DNA of 64,000 nt from the NCBI RefSeq assembly GCF_040412425.1, contig NC_089749.1:8976162-9040161 (forward strand). The letters run 5' to 3'. Both the position numbers and the translations under genes were made by a program. This stretch comes from Macrobrachium rosenbergii (Eukaryota > Arthropoda > Malacostraca > Decapoda > Palaemonidae). Shown piece by piece: positions 30,040 through 41,709 of the stretch. The notes beneath the pieces were generated by a model. It saw only the letters and a list, made by a program, of their open reading frames with translations. It was not told where the DNA came from and searched no databases. Position 1 is the stretch's first letter. Every line of letters starts with the position of its first letter.

Positions 30040-31611
30040 GTCAAATCCTCCCCTCACTCTCAACATCACATTCCTGCAGGAGAGTTCATAGAAGATTTGC
30101 AATCTCAGTGTATGTAAAGCAAGCAGTTCATTTAAACTGATCTTCAGCCAGCATTCCTTTGTTTAGTGAATGTTGTTGATGATCTCAAGAGGCATTGATA
30201 CACTGCTAAGTTAATATGCGGTACTTAACACCTTTTTCATCTTATTAGTAATAATTTGAATGTTTAATATTTTGTGTTCTCTATGTCTTGTATGACAGCC
30301 TATCAGTAGCGTAGAGTTGAAGGACTATTAATTTATTTCTTTGTATTCATGCACTTTGTTGTACTACGTATACCACTTGACTTGGTACTGGTACAATATC
30401 TTGTAAAAAGTTGAAAGACGGTTATTAACTCTGGATGACATTTAAGCTACCTACTGCATGTAGAATGCTGTTACAAAATCAGTGTTGTGGCTTTGTGGAC
30501 AATATTTTTTCTTTTTTTTTGACGGTTGTTATGTAGGTCATTATATACTAGTTTCTTCAACATTTATCACAATGTGTACCCTTTTAGAAAATTTAAATAC
30601 AGGTACAATACGTGGTTTGATCAAAAGCTTTATGGTAGTGACCAGGATAATGAATAATGAATTTAGTGAAAACACTGAAGTATAGTAGCTTGCAGTGGCT
30701 AAAAGTGCCACAACCTATTTTGGTTGAGAAATTAAAGGTACTTATGTTAATTGAATACTTTGTACTTGCAGTTTCACTCATTTATGCCAGGTGTGAAATC
30801 TTACTTGGGCTTTTTTCATAGCCTTATGCAGTTATTGAACTCACAGTGTAAAGATAGCTGTAGATATAGTTCTCCTTTTTGTAAACTGAATGTAAATTAT
30901 TTATTACTTATCCTGCAAGCTTTAGGATTTTTTATTTGTAAGCTAACTGTAAATTATTTAATTTTTCCCTCATAAGCGTTCCTGGATCTTGCGTGTCACT
31001 GTGTAAAACCAAGGAAGCTAGGGAGTGATGTTCGGTCTGGGAATTATATGATCATGGTTTTATGCATGCCAAGAGAAAAAACATTGAACAAGGTACCCAA
31101 CAACAGCAGCACACCTGTTTACGACCTTTATTTGAAAAAATATATTAGTACTTAAAAATTTATGAGGCAGTTTTGTATGAAATTCAGTCAGTAGTAGTAG
31201 TAACACTTCCTTGCTGGGTTTATAAAATTGGAGAATGTATTGGAACTGCTCACTGGGCATTTGTTCCTTTGGACATGACCGTCATCTTTTATGTAAGAGT
31301 GTTCTTCAGCGAGTTGGAATCTGTAATTGAAACTTGGGGCAAGTGGAGTGAAACCTCTCACTCGCCATGATTTTGCAGGAATCAGATATATTCGAAGTAT
31401 GTCCAGGACTTAACATGCATGTGGGAGTGCTCTTTCGTAGCTTCTATTCAGTTTTGACTGACTGTGGCTATGACACTTTCATTTAGGGGTTATAGTATGG
31501 TAAATGTCATTTCCAGAACAGTGTGTTAGCCACACATTACCTACCATGAACACTAACGCTGGAAGTAAGGTTGGTTGTCCATGGTGTTCTCACCTCTGAC
31601 ATCAGTGGTAC

Positions 31612-32310
31612 TCATTCCCGCTCCCCGTCATGATCTAGCAAAAACATTTGTGTAATGGCCACTGTCTTACTGAAGTGTACTGGTGGGTTAGGCTGCTTCG
31701 CCATTTCATCCATCACTCGGTGGGGTGGGAAGGTCTCATTCTCACTCGTCTTTGCAAAAACCCAGAGCCTGTCGGTTCCTGATGCGAGATTAGAAAGCTC
31801 CTCAATTTCTTCCAGGGTTTTGATGGTGGCATTCCAACAAGATGCTTCTGTGTCTGGTATGAGCCATACTGCTTTACTGTAGGAGGACCTCACCTCTTGA
31901 GCTATTATATCAGCACCTCTTTACTGATACTGTACTAGCAAGCAATTTTGGATGGTACCCAGAAACCCTGTGTCTTTTTGGTTTCATACTGTAATTGGCC
32001 CACGACGCTTGTAGCAAAGTTGACATACATTTTCAGGCAAGAGCTCACAGTCAGGGGCTTGGGGCCATCCGATGCATTCAAGTAATGAAGGCAGGTGTCT
32101 GGAGATGTCAGACCACCATTACCAAATTTTGCCTCCAAGATATTGCTCCATAGTCTTGGATACCTTCTTCTTTTGACCTTCAGTGGCTGCTTGACAGGTG
32201 CCGCCAGCAAACTTCGTCACCGATGGAAAAGAATGTGTAAGGGCAACAGTTTGGATAATACGTGTACACTCTGTATCGGGCACAAATGCACGTAGGCTAA
32301 TAATGAGCAC
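31612..32310 (-). repeat. Degenerate ORF-bearing dispersed repeat, copy 2
   Basis: Minus-strand frames of about 91-93 codons in two registers (for example SGTDRLWVFAKTSENETFPP) suggest one longer coding sequence broken by frameshifts. Part of it matches the copy near 10670-11073. I do not recognise the protein. It could be a relic of a transposon or an integrated parasite gene. Confidence 0.45.
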
Positions 32311-32847
32311 CTAGTCTTTGGGTGCATCTACACTGCCCAGCAGCATGACCAACAAACTTAACCTCTTCATGTCTGAGGAAAATCATATTTGCAATGTTAC
32401 CAGATCTTTCAATCAAGTCCAAACATTACCACTGTCCAGAAGACAAGGCATAAGTTCATTGTTTCATGCCCATACCACTGGACAAACAACAGTGTCAATC
32501 ATTGCTTTTTTCCATCAGCCACCCTTATGGGAATTATATAGCTCTGTCTGCCAGACCCTGTCAGATTGTGTACACACCCTTTTATAAGTCTAGCTGTCTT
32601 TACTCCAGTCGCAGCTCTCCCTATCAAAGTATGAGCATTTAAAGTAGTAGCATTTTTCTTTTAGGGGAGTTCCTTCCCTTCAAGAGCTCGGATAACTACA
32701 CTTTCATTTAGGGGAGTTCTTTAGCCCAAGCGCCTGATAACACACCTGAAACTATCAGAAAGAAGAGGTCAGACCAAAATATGAGCAGAACCAAGACAAT
32801 TCTGGGTGGAAGTTGACCTTGCCATTCAGTTGAGAGAGAGAACTTCC

Positions 32848-33013
32848 CACTTTAGGAGTCTCTCTCCTACATAGGAAGCAAGGATAAATTTCCATAGGAC
32901 CTTCGGTCGAAGTGTTATAAGGATTCTGGTCACTTTAGGAGTCTCTCTCCTACATAGGAAGCAAGGATAAATTTCCATAGGACCTTCGGTCGAAGTGTTA
33001 TAAGGATTCTGGT
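32848..33013. repeat. 83-bp direct duplication, two copies
   Basis: 32848-32930 and 32931-33013 appear identical, starting cactttaggagtctctctcc and ending gttataaggattctggt. This is a recent tandem duplication. Confidence 0.93.
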
Positions 33014-34149
33014 ATCTCCAGACATCCAACGTCATTATCCTACCAACCACCCAGTAATCTGCTGCCCAAGAAAGCATTTAGAGTTAGTAGAAATTGCACT
33101 GCCCTCCCCAAACTCTCCCTTGGCCACCAAATTTCAATGACATTCAAGCTCTCGCTGAAGGATACCCCTACATAAATAGTTCTGGCGTTTGAAACTCTGT
33201 CAAGTTAACCACGTTGCTTTTCCATTGCAAACAGGAATTTCTAACAGCTTCAGCAGTCCAGTCTTCAAGCTGGTGATACTTTGTTATAATGTCAGTATGT
33301 GTAGATATAAATGCAGATTCTCAAATTCTTTAATATCTCTCCAATAAATTCAACCCTAGATTTTGGTAGACTTATGATAAGCCTAGTCACATTTGGGTAA
33401 AGTGTTTCCTGTTTCACAGGATCAACTTTAGTAGTCTGGAGGCACTAGGAGACAAACTTGTTTGGCAAAATGTGTAGAAACAAAATGTGTAGAAAAACAT
33501 GTTCCTAGTTCATTAAACTGCTTGTAGCCTTACTTATTCCCTACTTTTCAAAATACAAAAACATTTTCAGTCCATGGAAGAGAAGTCCTCGTCTGTTCAG
33601 CCTTAATGCACAATAGTGATTCTCGACACTGTTCATTTTCAATCCAAACCATTTACGGTTATTACAAAAACAATATTTTCTACCTTCCATCATAAAAGTT
33701 CGAGCCATGTAATGGCTGTCACTCAGGTTATATATATACTAGTCTTCCTTTGTTTACTTACAACTTATTCCCACAACATTTAGGTATTCCTTGTATTGTA
33801 CATACTCATGCATATTGTACAGTCGTTAACTTAATGCATATTTGTACAGTTAACATACTTTTGATATTTAAAGTCTGTAAAGCCGTGTGTGTTTTAATAA
33901 AAACTGTAGCCACTTTGCATTTTAGTGTCCTATTATAAATAAGTTCAAATTTGTAAGACAGCATTTTGCTTTTATCATAAAAGTGAAACGAACAGTTTAA
34001 ATATCACTACAGTGGTAAGAGATAATGCTAATTTGTATGAAGTCAAATTTCAAACTGATAAATTTTGATCTAATTTTTCCACTTGCCTACAATAAGTACC
34101 TGTATCAATTCCATCGAGGTAAAGACAACATACTGAAAAAGTTAATTAG

Positions 34150-34155
34150 TTTATT
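34150..34155 (-). terminator. Poly(A) signal AATAAA of the secreted-protein gene
   Basis: AATAAA on the minus strand, about 120 bases after the stop codon of the secreted modular protein. Confidence 0.6.
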
Positions 34156-34275
34156 TACATGTGTACAATATTTACGATCTTAACTTTCAGCTTCTTAAAA
34201 AATTCACACAGTACCTTTGGTACCTCACAAGGATTCTGAAAGCCACTACTTACTTCTGTGGAGTGAGGATAAATT

Positions 34276-37200
34276 CTAATTACTGGGAGAACCATAGCCT
34301 GGATTACTGGGAGAACCATAGCCTGGATTACTGGGAGAACCATAGCCTGGATGTACTGGATGTATTGTTTCAGTCACCAAAATTGGATCTGGCATGTGTG
34401 TACTCTCAGTCATTACAGCACTGGTATGAGGATCTGGGAACTCACTTGATGTAAGTTCACTTGTTTCTGTCGAGACTAACGTCGTTGTAGTTGTAGTGTC
34501 AGTGTCAGTCATTGTAGTTGTAGTGTCAGTCATTGTAGTTGTAGTTTCAGTCATTGTAGTTGTAGTGTCAGTGTTAAGTTGGCAAGTGGTCACCAACACT
34601 TGAACAGTTGAGGTGACCACCACTGTTGGTGAGCCATCGTTCCCAAACACAGGAGTAGGTTTTGGGAAGCCAGGAAATGCGAAGAACGGATTCATCACCT
34701 GAAAATTGGGCATTCCCCACTGAAAAGGGTTTTTGTTACCCTGGAAAAAGTTTCCTCCCGAGCCCTGCTGAAACGGCTGTTTCAGGTTCTGAAAGAAGCC
34801 AGGCCCACCAGGCCCAGATCCCTGGTTAAATTTGTTGGAGGCACCTTGGAAGAAATTGGTACCGGGGCCTGGTTGATAAGGGTTTCCGTAAACCTGGGTG
34901 TAAGTGATGCCTTCTGCATCCTGTGCAGTCTGACTCGCAGAAACCTGTGGATTCGGAGTGTCGGAAGTCTGATTTTGCTTCCTTCTAAACAAGGATGAGA
35001 GTCCACTCCCAATGGTTTCTTTAGTTGCTCTGAATTTTTTGAAGCAGCATGCACTTAATCTCTGCAAACATGTGGTGCTGCAAGGTACCATGTCTGACGA
35101 GTGGCCATTGATCGTGGAAAGACTTCTACAGATGCCCTTGCACTTCACATATTTCTTTAAACACTTCTTACACAAGAAAAACCTGAAAAAAAGGTTTTAT
35201 ACAAATTTTAGTACAAGTCTTATTAGTGGATTTAAAAGTCCATAACTGAACCCTTCTAACAAATAAGTCAATTTGTCAGTCTTCACAACTAGGAACAGAA
35301 TACAGGAAGATGCAAAAAACCAATGCATAATTAAAAGAACCCTCAGCAAAAAATATACACCATGTAACAAAATGTCTCTTCCTGTAAGTTTATTAAGCAC
35401 AAAAAGTTATAATTACTGCACTTGTGTTACACTAGTCTAGTGATAAGGTTTATAGAAAAATTAATTCTGGCCCAGACCTCTAACTGCCAAAGCTCAAACT
35501 CTTGTGGCCATGAAATAAAGATAAAAAAAAAAATACTTCCAGTTGCAATGGCTTAACTTACCGTCCCTCAGCGCCCTCTTCATTTAGAGGCGAATCCATG
35601 AGAATATCAGCCATTTCAGCCACCATAAAACTCTGGTAATAATCTGCAGTCACACCCTGATCATCACCCACTTCTAAAGCATCCCAAGATGAGTCTGAGC
35701 CCCCTCCATCTTCAATGTTCGCATGGTGATCGTTATCATGCAGGGCATTCCAGCCGTCATCCACAGACACTGTGGCTTCATCGTCATCATCTAGAGTTTC
35801 CTTTCCCATGGAGTAACCATGTCCCCTCTCTGCCGCATTCATTTTTACAGACTGGAAAAAAAAAAAATGCAGCTTTTACAAGAGACATCCCTCATACCTC
35901 AAATGATTACTGCACATTGTGGGAAAATATCAGGGCAGCACGTATTAGATTAAGGAAGAGCTTACATGTAAGCTATGAACGTAAGAACTTCCAATCAAAT
36001 TCAACTCTCAGGCACTCCTATTAGTCATTTGAGCTTTTTCTGCTGCACTAAATCTTTGCACGTATTTTTGATACAGTACTGTGCAGTATACCAATTCTTC
36101 CTGCTTGCATACCTTTGGCTTTTTGAATGGCAGTTTCACATTCCTGATGGGCAGTTAACCAAATAATCTGGGAAGAATGTGTGCCCTAGTTCCTAGATCC
36201 ATGTCATCACTGCTCCACTAACCTACAACAATCCTCACACTAGTATATTGCTCAAGATCATTCACAACATTTTACTTTTGTAGAGTTGTCAAAAAGCAGG
36301 ATAGTTGTGATCCAATCAAGCAAGAGTTTAATTTAAAGGCTACTCTCTTTTACTACAGCTTGCAACTATGTTGATATGTTACCCAAGTTACATTTCTTTC
36401 TACTTTAATACATTACAGTACTTTGAGCGACCTTCACTTGTTAAAATGGCAAGGCATAAATTACCCGTTATCTGAGATTTTCCAAATAAACCCAAATTTA
36501 TCAAAACATTTACTTTCACTGCCTTAACAAAAGACATTCTTTTTGATCGAGTCAGCAACTGTCAAGTCTTATCTTTGTAATCCAGTCTATACGTGAAAAG
36601 AAACACTAACTCTTGGCACCTACGCTATTAAAAATGTAACTCAGAACAATACACTGAATAGATCTGTAGCTTTAGAGTTACCATCAAAGGGTTCTGCGTG
36701 TATGTTCAACAACGCTCATGCAAAAGTACTCACGTTATAGCCTCATTACAAAAAAAAACAGTGCTGTTCCCTCAGGTACTAACTCTGTCATTATTTGAGT
36801 TATACAAACTAGAAATCTCTCCTAGTAGCAAGAGCCTAAAACTTTGGACTTCAGGCCTCAATACTGGAGTTGAAAGTAAATGTCAACCACCTAGGTATCT
36901 TTCATAAGTAAAACCTAAAACAACTCCAAAGGGCATTCCTTCCAAGACTTGAGCCTCTACATTCCACTACAGTACTTACAGATTCATCATCCATGCTTGG
37001 TTTAGCTGTGGCCATGCCTAAAACTAGTACAACCTGCAATAAGAAAAATTTCCATTACTGTACTTAGTTACAAAACCCTGACAGTCCTCCAGCAAAAACG
37101 TCTTTATCCCTGGGTATCTAGTGAAATAATATTCTAAATATAGTATCTTGTACAAAACAATGTGATATCTTAGCTATCCCATAATAGCATCATTCTTGTA

Positions 37201-40200
37201 TAATACTGTGAGGTTCTACCTTGAATATCACGGTGGCCAAGATCATGCCGTTCAGATTCAGGACCCTCTAGGCAACATACAAAATGCTTTAGAGTACCTT
37301 CAGAAAATGGCTGACCACATGAAGTCATACATTGCAAAACTACAATTCCTCAGGTTCGCTTATCACATTACCATGAAGTCAAGCACGTAATTTGAGAATT
37401 ACCTTAATGGAATTTAAAGTTTCTATAACGTTGTCACTGAAATTCAACTGTTCTTTCAAAACCTTAAATTCCATTTGTAGCCTTGTCACCTATATAAAGG
37501 CATTTCTTTACAACTTATGTGCACTACACCCAAAAGTTTCACTGAAAATGCTTACTCGAAAGTTTATTTTAGCTACTAAATGTTTAGCAATTACTACTCC
37601 TGTTGACAGTTCATTACCAAAAAATACCTTTCATAGATTAGAATTCTTCCAACCAATGAGACTTTTCCAGTGATGAAGGATGGCTAACAGTGAAGAACAA
37701 TTTCAAATGTGTAGCACAAATGGAAGAACAAATTTAAAATGCCTAATTAGCTAAACCTGAAGAGACACTGCATTTAAATTATTTATGGACATTCGGGTCT
37801 TTATGAGACAAAAAGCAATACTAAATTACTGGTACTGTATTTATAGAAACCTGAAGGACTCACTTTGTAGGTCCTACGATTTTATCTACAGTATTGTCAC
37901 TTGACCCATGAATTTGAAATTAATGGATCTCCTGATGTTTTTTCTGCTATACTTAACTAGGCAAGATTTCATTATCATCTTTACACAAAAAAACAAGGTG
38001 GTTTCCAAGCTCCTCCATGGAAAACTTTTCCAAAATTACTTTTGAGATTGTTATTACAGTATGATGACACTGAGGTACTTCAACTTACACTATATAACCC
38101 GTTCCAGTAAAGCAAATAATTTTTTAACTGCATACTGTACTTATAAGCCATCTTTTGGCAGGTCAATAAATTAGATAAAATTATTTCACCTCAATGGTCA
38201 GCCCCCTTATTACTAACACATCTGGTTCCTTATGACATTCTGTCCACTCTTGAAAAGTTGAAAACTATGCTCAACCCTAAGAAATTAGCTGGGGCAGACC
38301 ATCCAGAACGTAACGAGGACATACCAAAAACCACAGCAGTGGCATATGCCACCCAAATTACTTAGTAAAGCTGCTTACTGCACAAGAAACTTCATCATTC
38401 CAGAAACAATGGGAACATTTAATTTGGACGAGGCACCAAATTAAAAAGCTGTCAACAGACATTCTCACCAAACTCAGCTAATCACAAAGTTGCAGCTATA
38501 CTTTGGATTAATAGTCTCCAGTCATGCATAACTGTCCCTCCATTAACTGAAAAGCGGCAGAAGGTATCAATAAAGGGCAGGCTTGGCGTAGCGGACTGAC
38601 CGTGGTCTTTATATCGCTAGAAAGTCTTTAGATGGATATGCAGCCGAACAGGCGCGTGAAGATCAAGCTCAACTGTTAGAAGTCACTCCAGTATCCAGGG
38701 AAAAAAAATATTTGCTAAACACTACCCCAACACTTAAGTGTATAACTGTTAGCCTATTTATCAAATTAAGACTTGCATACATAAATCCCATTAGCAATTA
38801 AATGGCAATTGGCAAGATAAAAGGATAAACTTTCACGATAAATTACGGAGGATTTTCATAGCAACAAAGTTGCCTCAACACGCATTCAATTCACGTGAGC
38901 GGGCGTCCAACTCTCTATGCACACGTAGTTATAAACAATATTTTAGCTGACACTAAATCCTTAGCTTAGCCTGTCAGGCCCCCAAAATACAGTATATCCA
39001 ATGACAAGGTTTTCACCAGTTTTCGTTGTATTTGAGCAACTACCTGCGTATAATACAGCCAAAAAAAAAAAAGACTAGTTAAAGATGGTTCACAAATTAA
39101 ATACTTAAATGGTTTGAGAGATAATTAGTTGCCCTAAAACTGTATAAACTTCTCCCACTTATGTATATACTAAAAATAAGCCCCTTTACATCAAAGATTG
39201 AAAATGTAGTGTCTCAAAACTGAAAAATGTGAGTGCTTTGACAGTGTACATTTCATAATGGAATAGCTTGTCTCTGATGACAGAGTGAATTTGAATATGA
39301 ATTTCACCTTAGCTCTTTACAGGTGCCTGATCCATGTCGGGCAGTGTGCTGCTGCATAAAAGAACCACTACAGGCAAACTAGTTACTATATTTAGAACTT
39401 ACTTACACTTAACAGCTATAAATACTTAGGTCTAATATTTTTAATCTTAGTAAGGATGTAAATATGGGGGACCTTTAATAAGGTTTGGGATTTATTAGGT
39501 CTTAAAACTGGTGAAGCCTGGGTTTTTGGGTGGGGGGAATACTAAAAAGTTAACAGATCTAGTTTAACCTTCTTAAGCTTACACTGAGACATTCTACCAC
39601 AGGCCAAATCTAGGAGGATGTAGCTCCCATGATTAAACTCATTAGCCTAGCCTAAGACTGAGATTTTTATCCAACCATGAGGCTCAACACCATCTACAGA
39701 AGTTTAATACTAATTTTGGTCATTCAGGATAATTTACAGCCCTAAGTATATTAAAACATTATAATGCACATTCTGTTAAAATATTACTGATAATGCATGT
39801 CAGAACATCACACCACATTTTACTAAACTGTACTGCTAAAGAGCAACTCAAAATGGATAAATGAGTCAAGAGGGGACAATGGAGTAAGATATCCTTCAAA
39901 AGCAAAGCCAGAACTATCAAGTTCTAAAGCAAGGTTCTCACAGAAGCTATTAAATCAAACAAGCATCCCATTTTCACCATCTTATAGGTTAAAAGTAAAC
40001 CTAAAGCCATGTCTCATTAATTTGCTATTACATCACCAAACCTCACAGTTTAGGAGCTTTACGGTAAAAAATTAAGAGGGTAGGGAGAGACATGGGAATC
40101 CTAACCTAGCCACATCCCAAATCCTTTGTTATGGGATTAGAAGAGCCAATATGCAACCATTTGAAAATGAGACAAAAACTTTTAAAGTACTAAATATGGT

Positions 40201-40811
40201 GCCATGTTTCCTGCATCCTACACAAGATTTATCCCACCGAAAAGTTTCAGCAATTGATCAAGTACCCTTGCTAATCATGATCAGCTTCCAAAAATAAATC
40301 ACAGTAAATGGATATTAACTATGAATTACAAGCTATAGAGGTTCCAGTAGTAAATTTTGAAATTGAAATGGGTATGCCAAAGACATCTACAGTTAAATTT
40401 TAATGCCAAAGCAACTTAAGATTTAGCCTTTTACCAATTATCTGACGTCAAGGCCATTAAAATCTCATGGCACTGGATGGGGGGAATATTGGACTGAATT
40501 AAAAATCAGACGCCTATGCCTAATAACTTACTGAACTCTTCTGAAACCTAAATTTTAGGCCAAAATCATGAAAATCAAGTCCTTAAAATAAGGATTCCTG
40601 TTACCACATTTAAACAACCTTTAGAATAGCCTAAAAAAGCTGGGTAGAGCAATTCATAATAAATACAGTCCCAGCACACGTAACCTAATCTAAAGCTGCT
40701 ACCAGTACAACAATCCAGAGATCACATGATCTGAAGAAATTTACAATTGTATACTAAACACAATACAAACCAAAATAACCAATTTAGAACACTCACCATA
40801 AAACAATTCAT
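34276..40811 (-). CDS. Unrecognised secreted modular protein, 421 aa, four exons
   Basis: Exons in transcript order: 40811-40797 (MNCFM), 37033-36980, 35851-35562, 35182-34276 (TAG stop). All junctions are GT-AG with matching phases. Joining exons 1 and 2 makes a clean signal peptide, MNCFMVVLVLGMATA|KPS, which strongly supports the model. Modules: an acidic region with two similar Trp motifs (DDGWNAL, DSSWDAL), a Cys-rich basic region from residue 124 (CKKC..C...C, then C...C.....CC), a Gly/Asn/Gln/Pro/Phe-rich stretch (NFFQG, GGPGFF), a Thr-rich mucin-like repeat (TTTTMTDT), and three C-terminal PGYGSPSN repeats encoded by a 24-bp tandem repeat at 34281-34352. The composition suggests an extracellular matrix, cuticle or mucus protein, but no family is recognised. 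Most of the span is a 3.8-kb first intron. Confidence 0.75.
34281..34352 (-). repeat. 24-bp coding tandem repeat, 3 copies
   Basis: Three copies of tactgggagaaccatagcct followed by ggat (plus strand), encoding PGYGSPSN three times at the C-terminus of the secreted protein. Confidence 0.93.
37034..40796 (-). other. First intron of the secreted-protein gene
   Basis: A 3.8-kb AT-rich intron that splits the signal peptide. No other exon, RNA gene or clear repeat was recognised by eye. Confidence 0.55.
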
Positions 40812-41709
40812 TTTCACTATCTCCCCAATAAGTACACTTAAAACAATAAAACTACAAAAATTTGAGATCGAAAACACGGGTGTATTGCCCTCGACTGACT
40901 GAAGCAATGTCTTGACACTTGAGAATAACTTTCTGCCAAGGATCTTCAAGCACCAGGGAGCAGAAGTGTCATCTAGTGACCACCTGAATCACTAGAGTTT
41001 TCCTTCTTAATTTTTCGAGTAATTTTTTTTTATTTTGAATATATTGGTGAATATCAGTTATTACCATAACTCACTAAATGTCTTTGTGGGTGACAAATAG
41101 CTCCATAACGATAACGAAAATTTATTCATTTGCAAGAATCTTCAAATAAGCAAGCTAGAATCCCATTCAACCTTTTTGCTAGATAATACATATTAATAAT
41201 GATCAATAAGCAATTTATCCAGATTAAAAAGAAAGTTTCAGTTGTACTACTGTCATATATTACTCTGTATGAAGCAGACCAATGCAAGAAGCAAATAAAC
41301 ATGAACATATTGCAATTTTTTTTCTTGTCGACTTACATGACACATGAGTACAGTACCAACGAAGACATGATTGTCTGCAGTAATACTTATGAAATGTTTT
41401 TTCTATTAAATATTTATATATATTTAAGTAAAAATAACACTGTTTATTTTGGGAATTGAAACATTACCGTTTCAGGAAATAAAAAGCAGTGGGAAGTCTT
41501 TATATATTTATATTATTGATAGAATATTTTACAATATAATGACTATGATATGAATCAAAAGCATCACAACGCACACAAACACACCACACTAATGTACACA
41601 CGTGAACACTATGAAAAAAATGTACATCTGACGTGCGAAACAAAACACTCACGAATCTCCATTCTTGTTCGTTTGGCAATTGTTACTAAAAACAGATGAC
41701 TAAAGGAGA
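40812..41709 (-). other. Upstream region of the secreted-protein gene and 3' UTR of the DUF885 gene
   Basis: The leader of the secreted-protein gene probably lies in about 40812-40960. A minus-strand AATAAA (read from 41448 to 41443), about 260 bases past the DUF885 stop, is a candidate poly(A) signal. No coding exon seen. Confidence 0.45.

Larger units (their letters stand above)
30040..34149. other. Zinc-finger 3' UTR and intergenic region
   Basis: No complete gene recognised. ATTAAA at 30731-30736 and AATAAA at 33896-33901 are possible plus-strand poly(A) signals. A decayed ORF-bearing repeat lies at 31612-32310 and an exact 83-bp duplication at 32848-33013. Confidence 0.45.

Noticed and set aside
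38570..38660. Possible tRNA-like sequence (ggcttggcgtagcggactga)
   Set aside because: I could not find a matching B box or a cloverleaf; it lies in the first intron of the secreted-protein gene.
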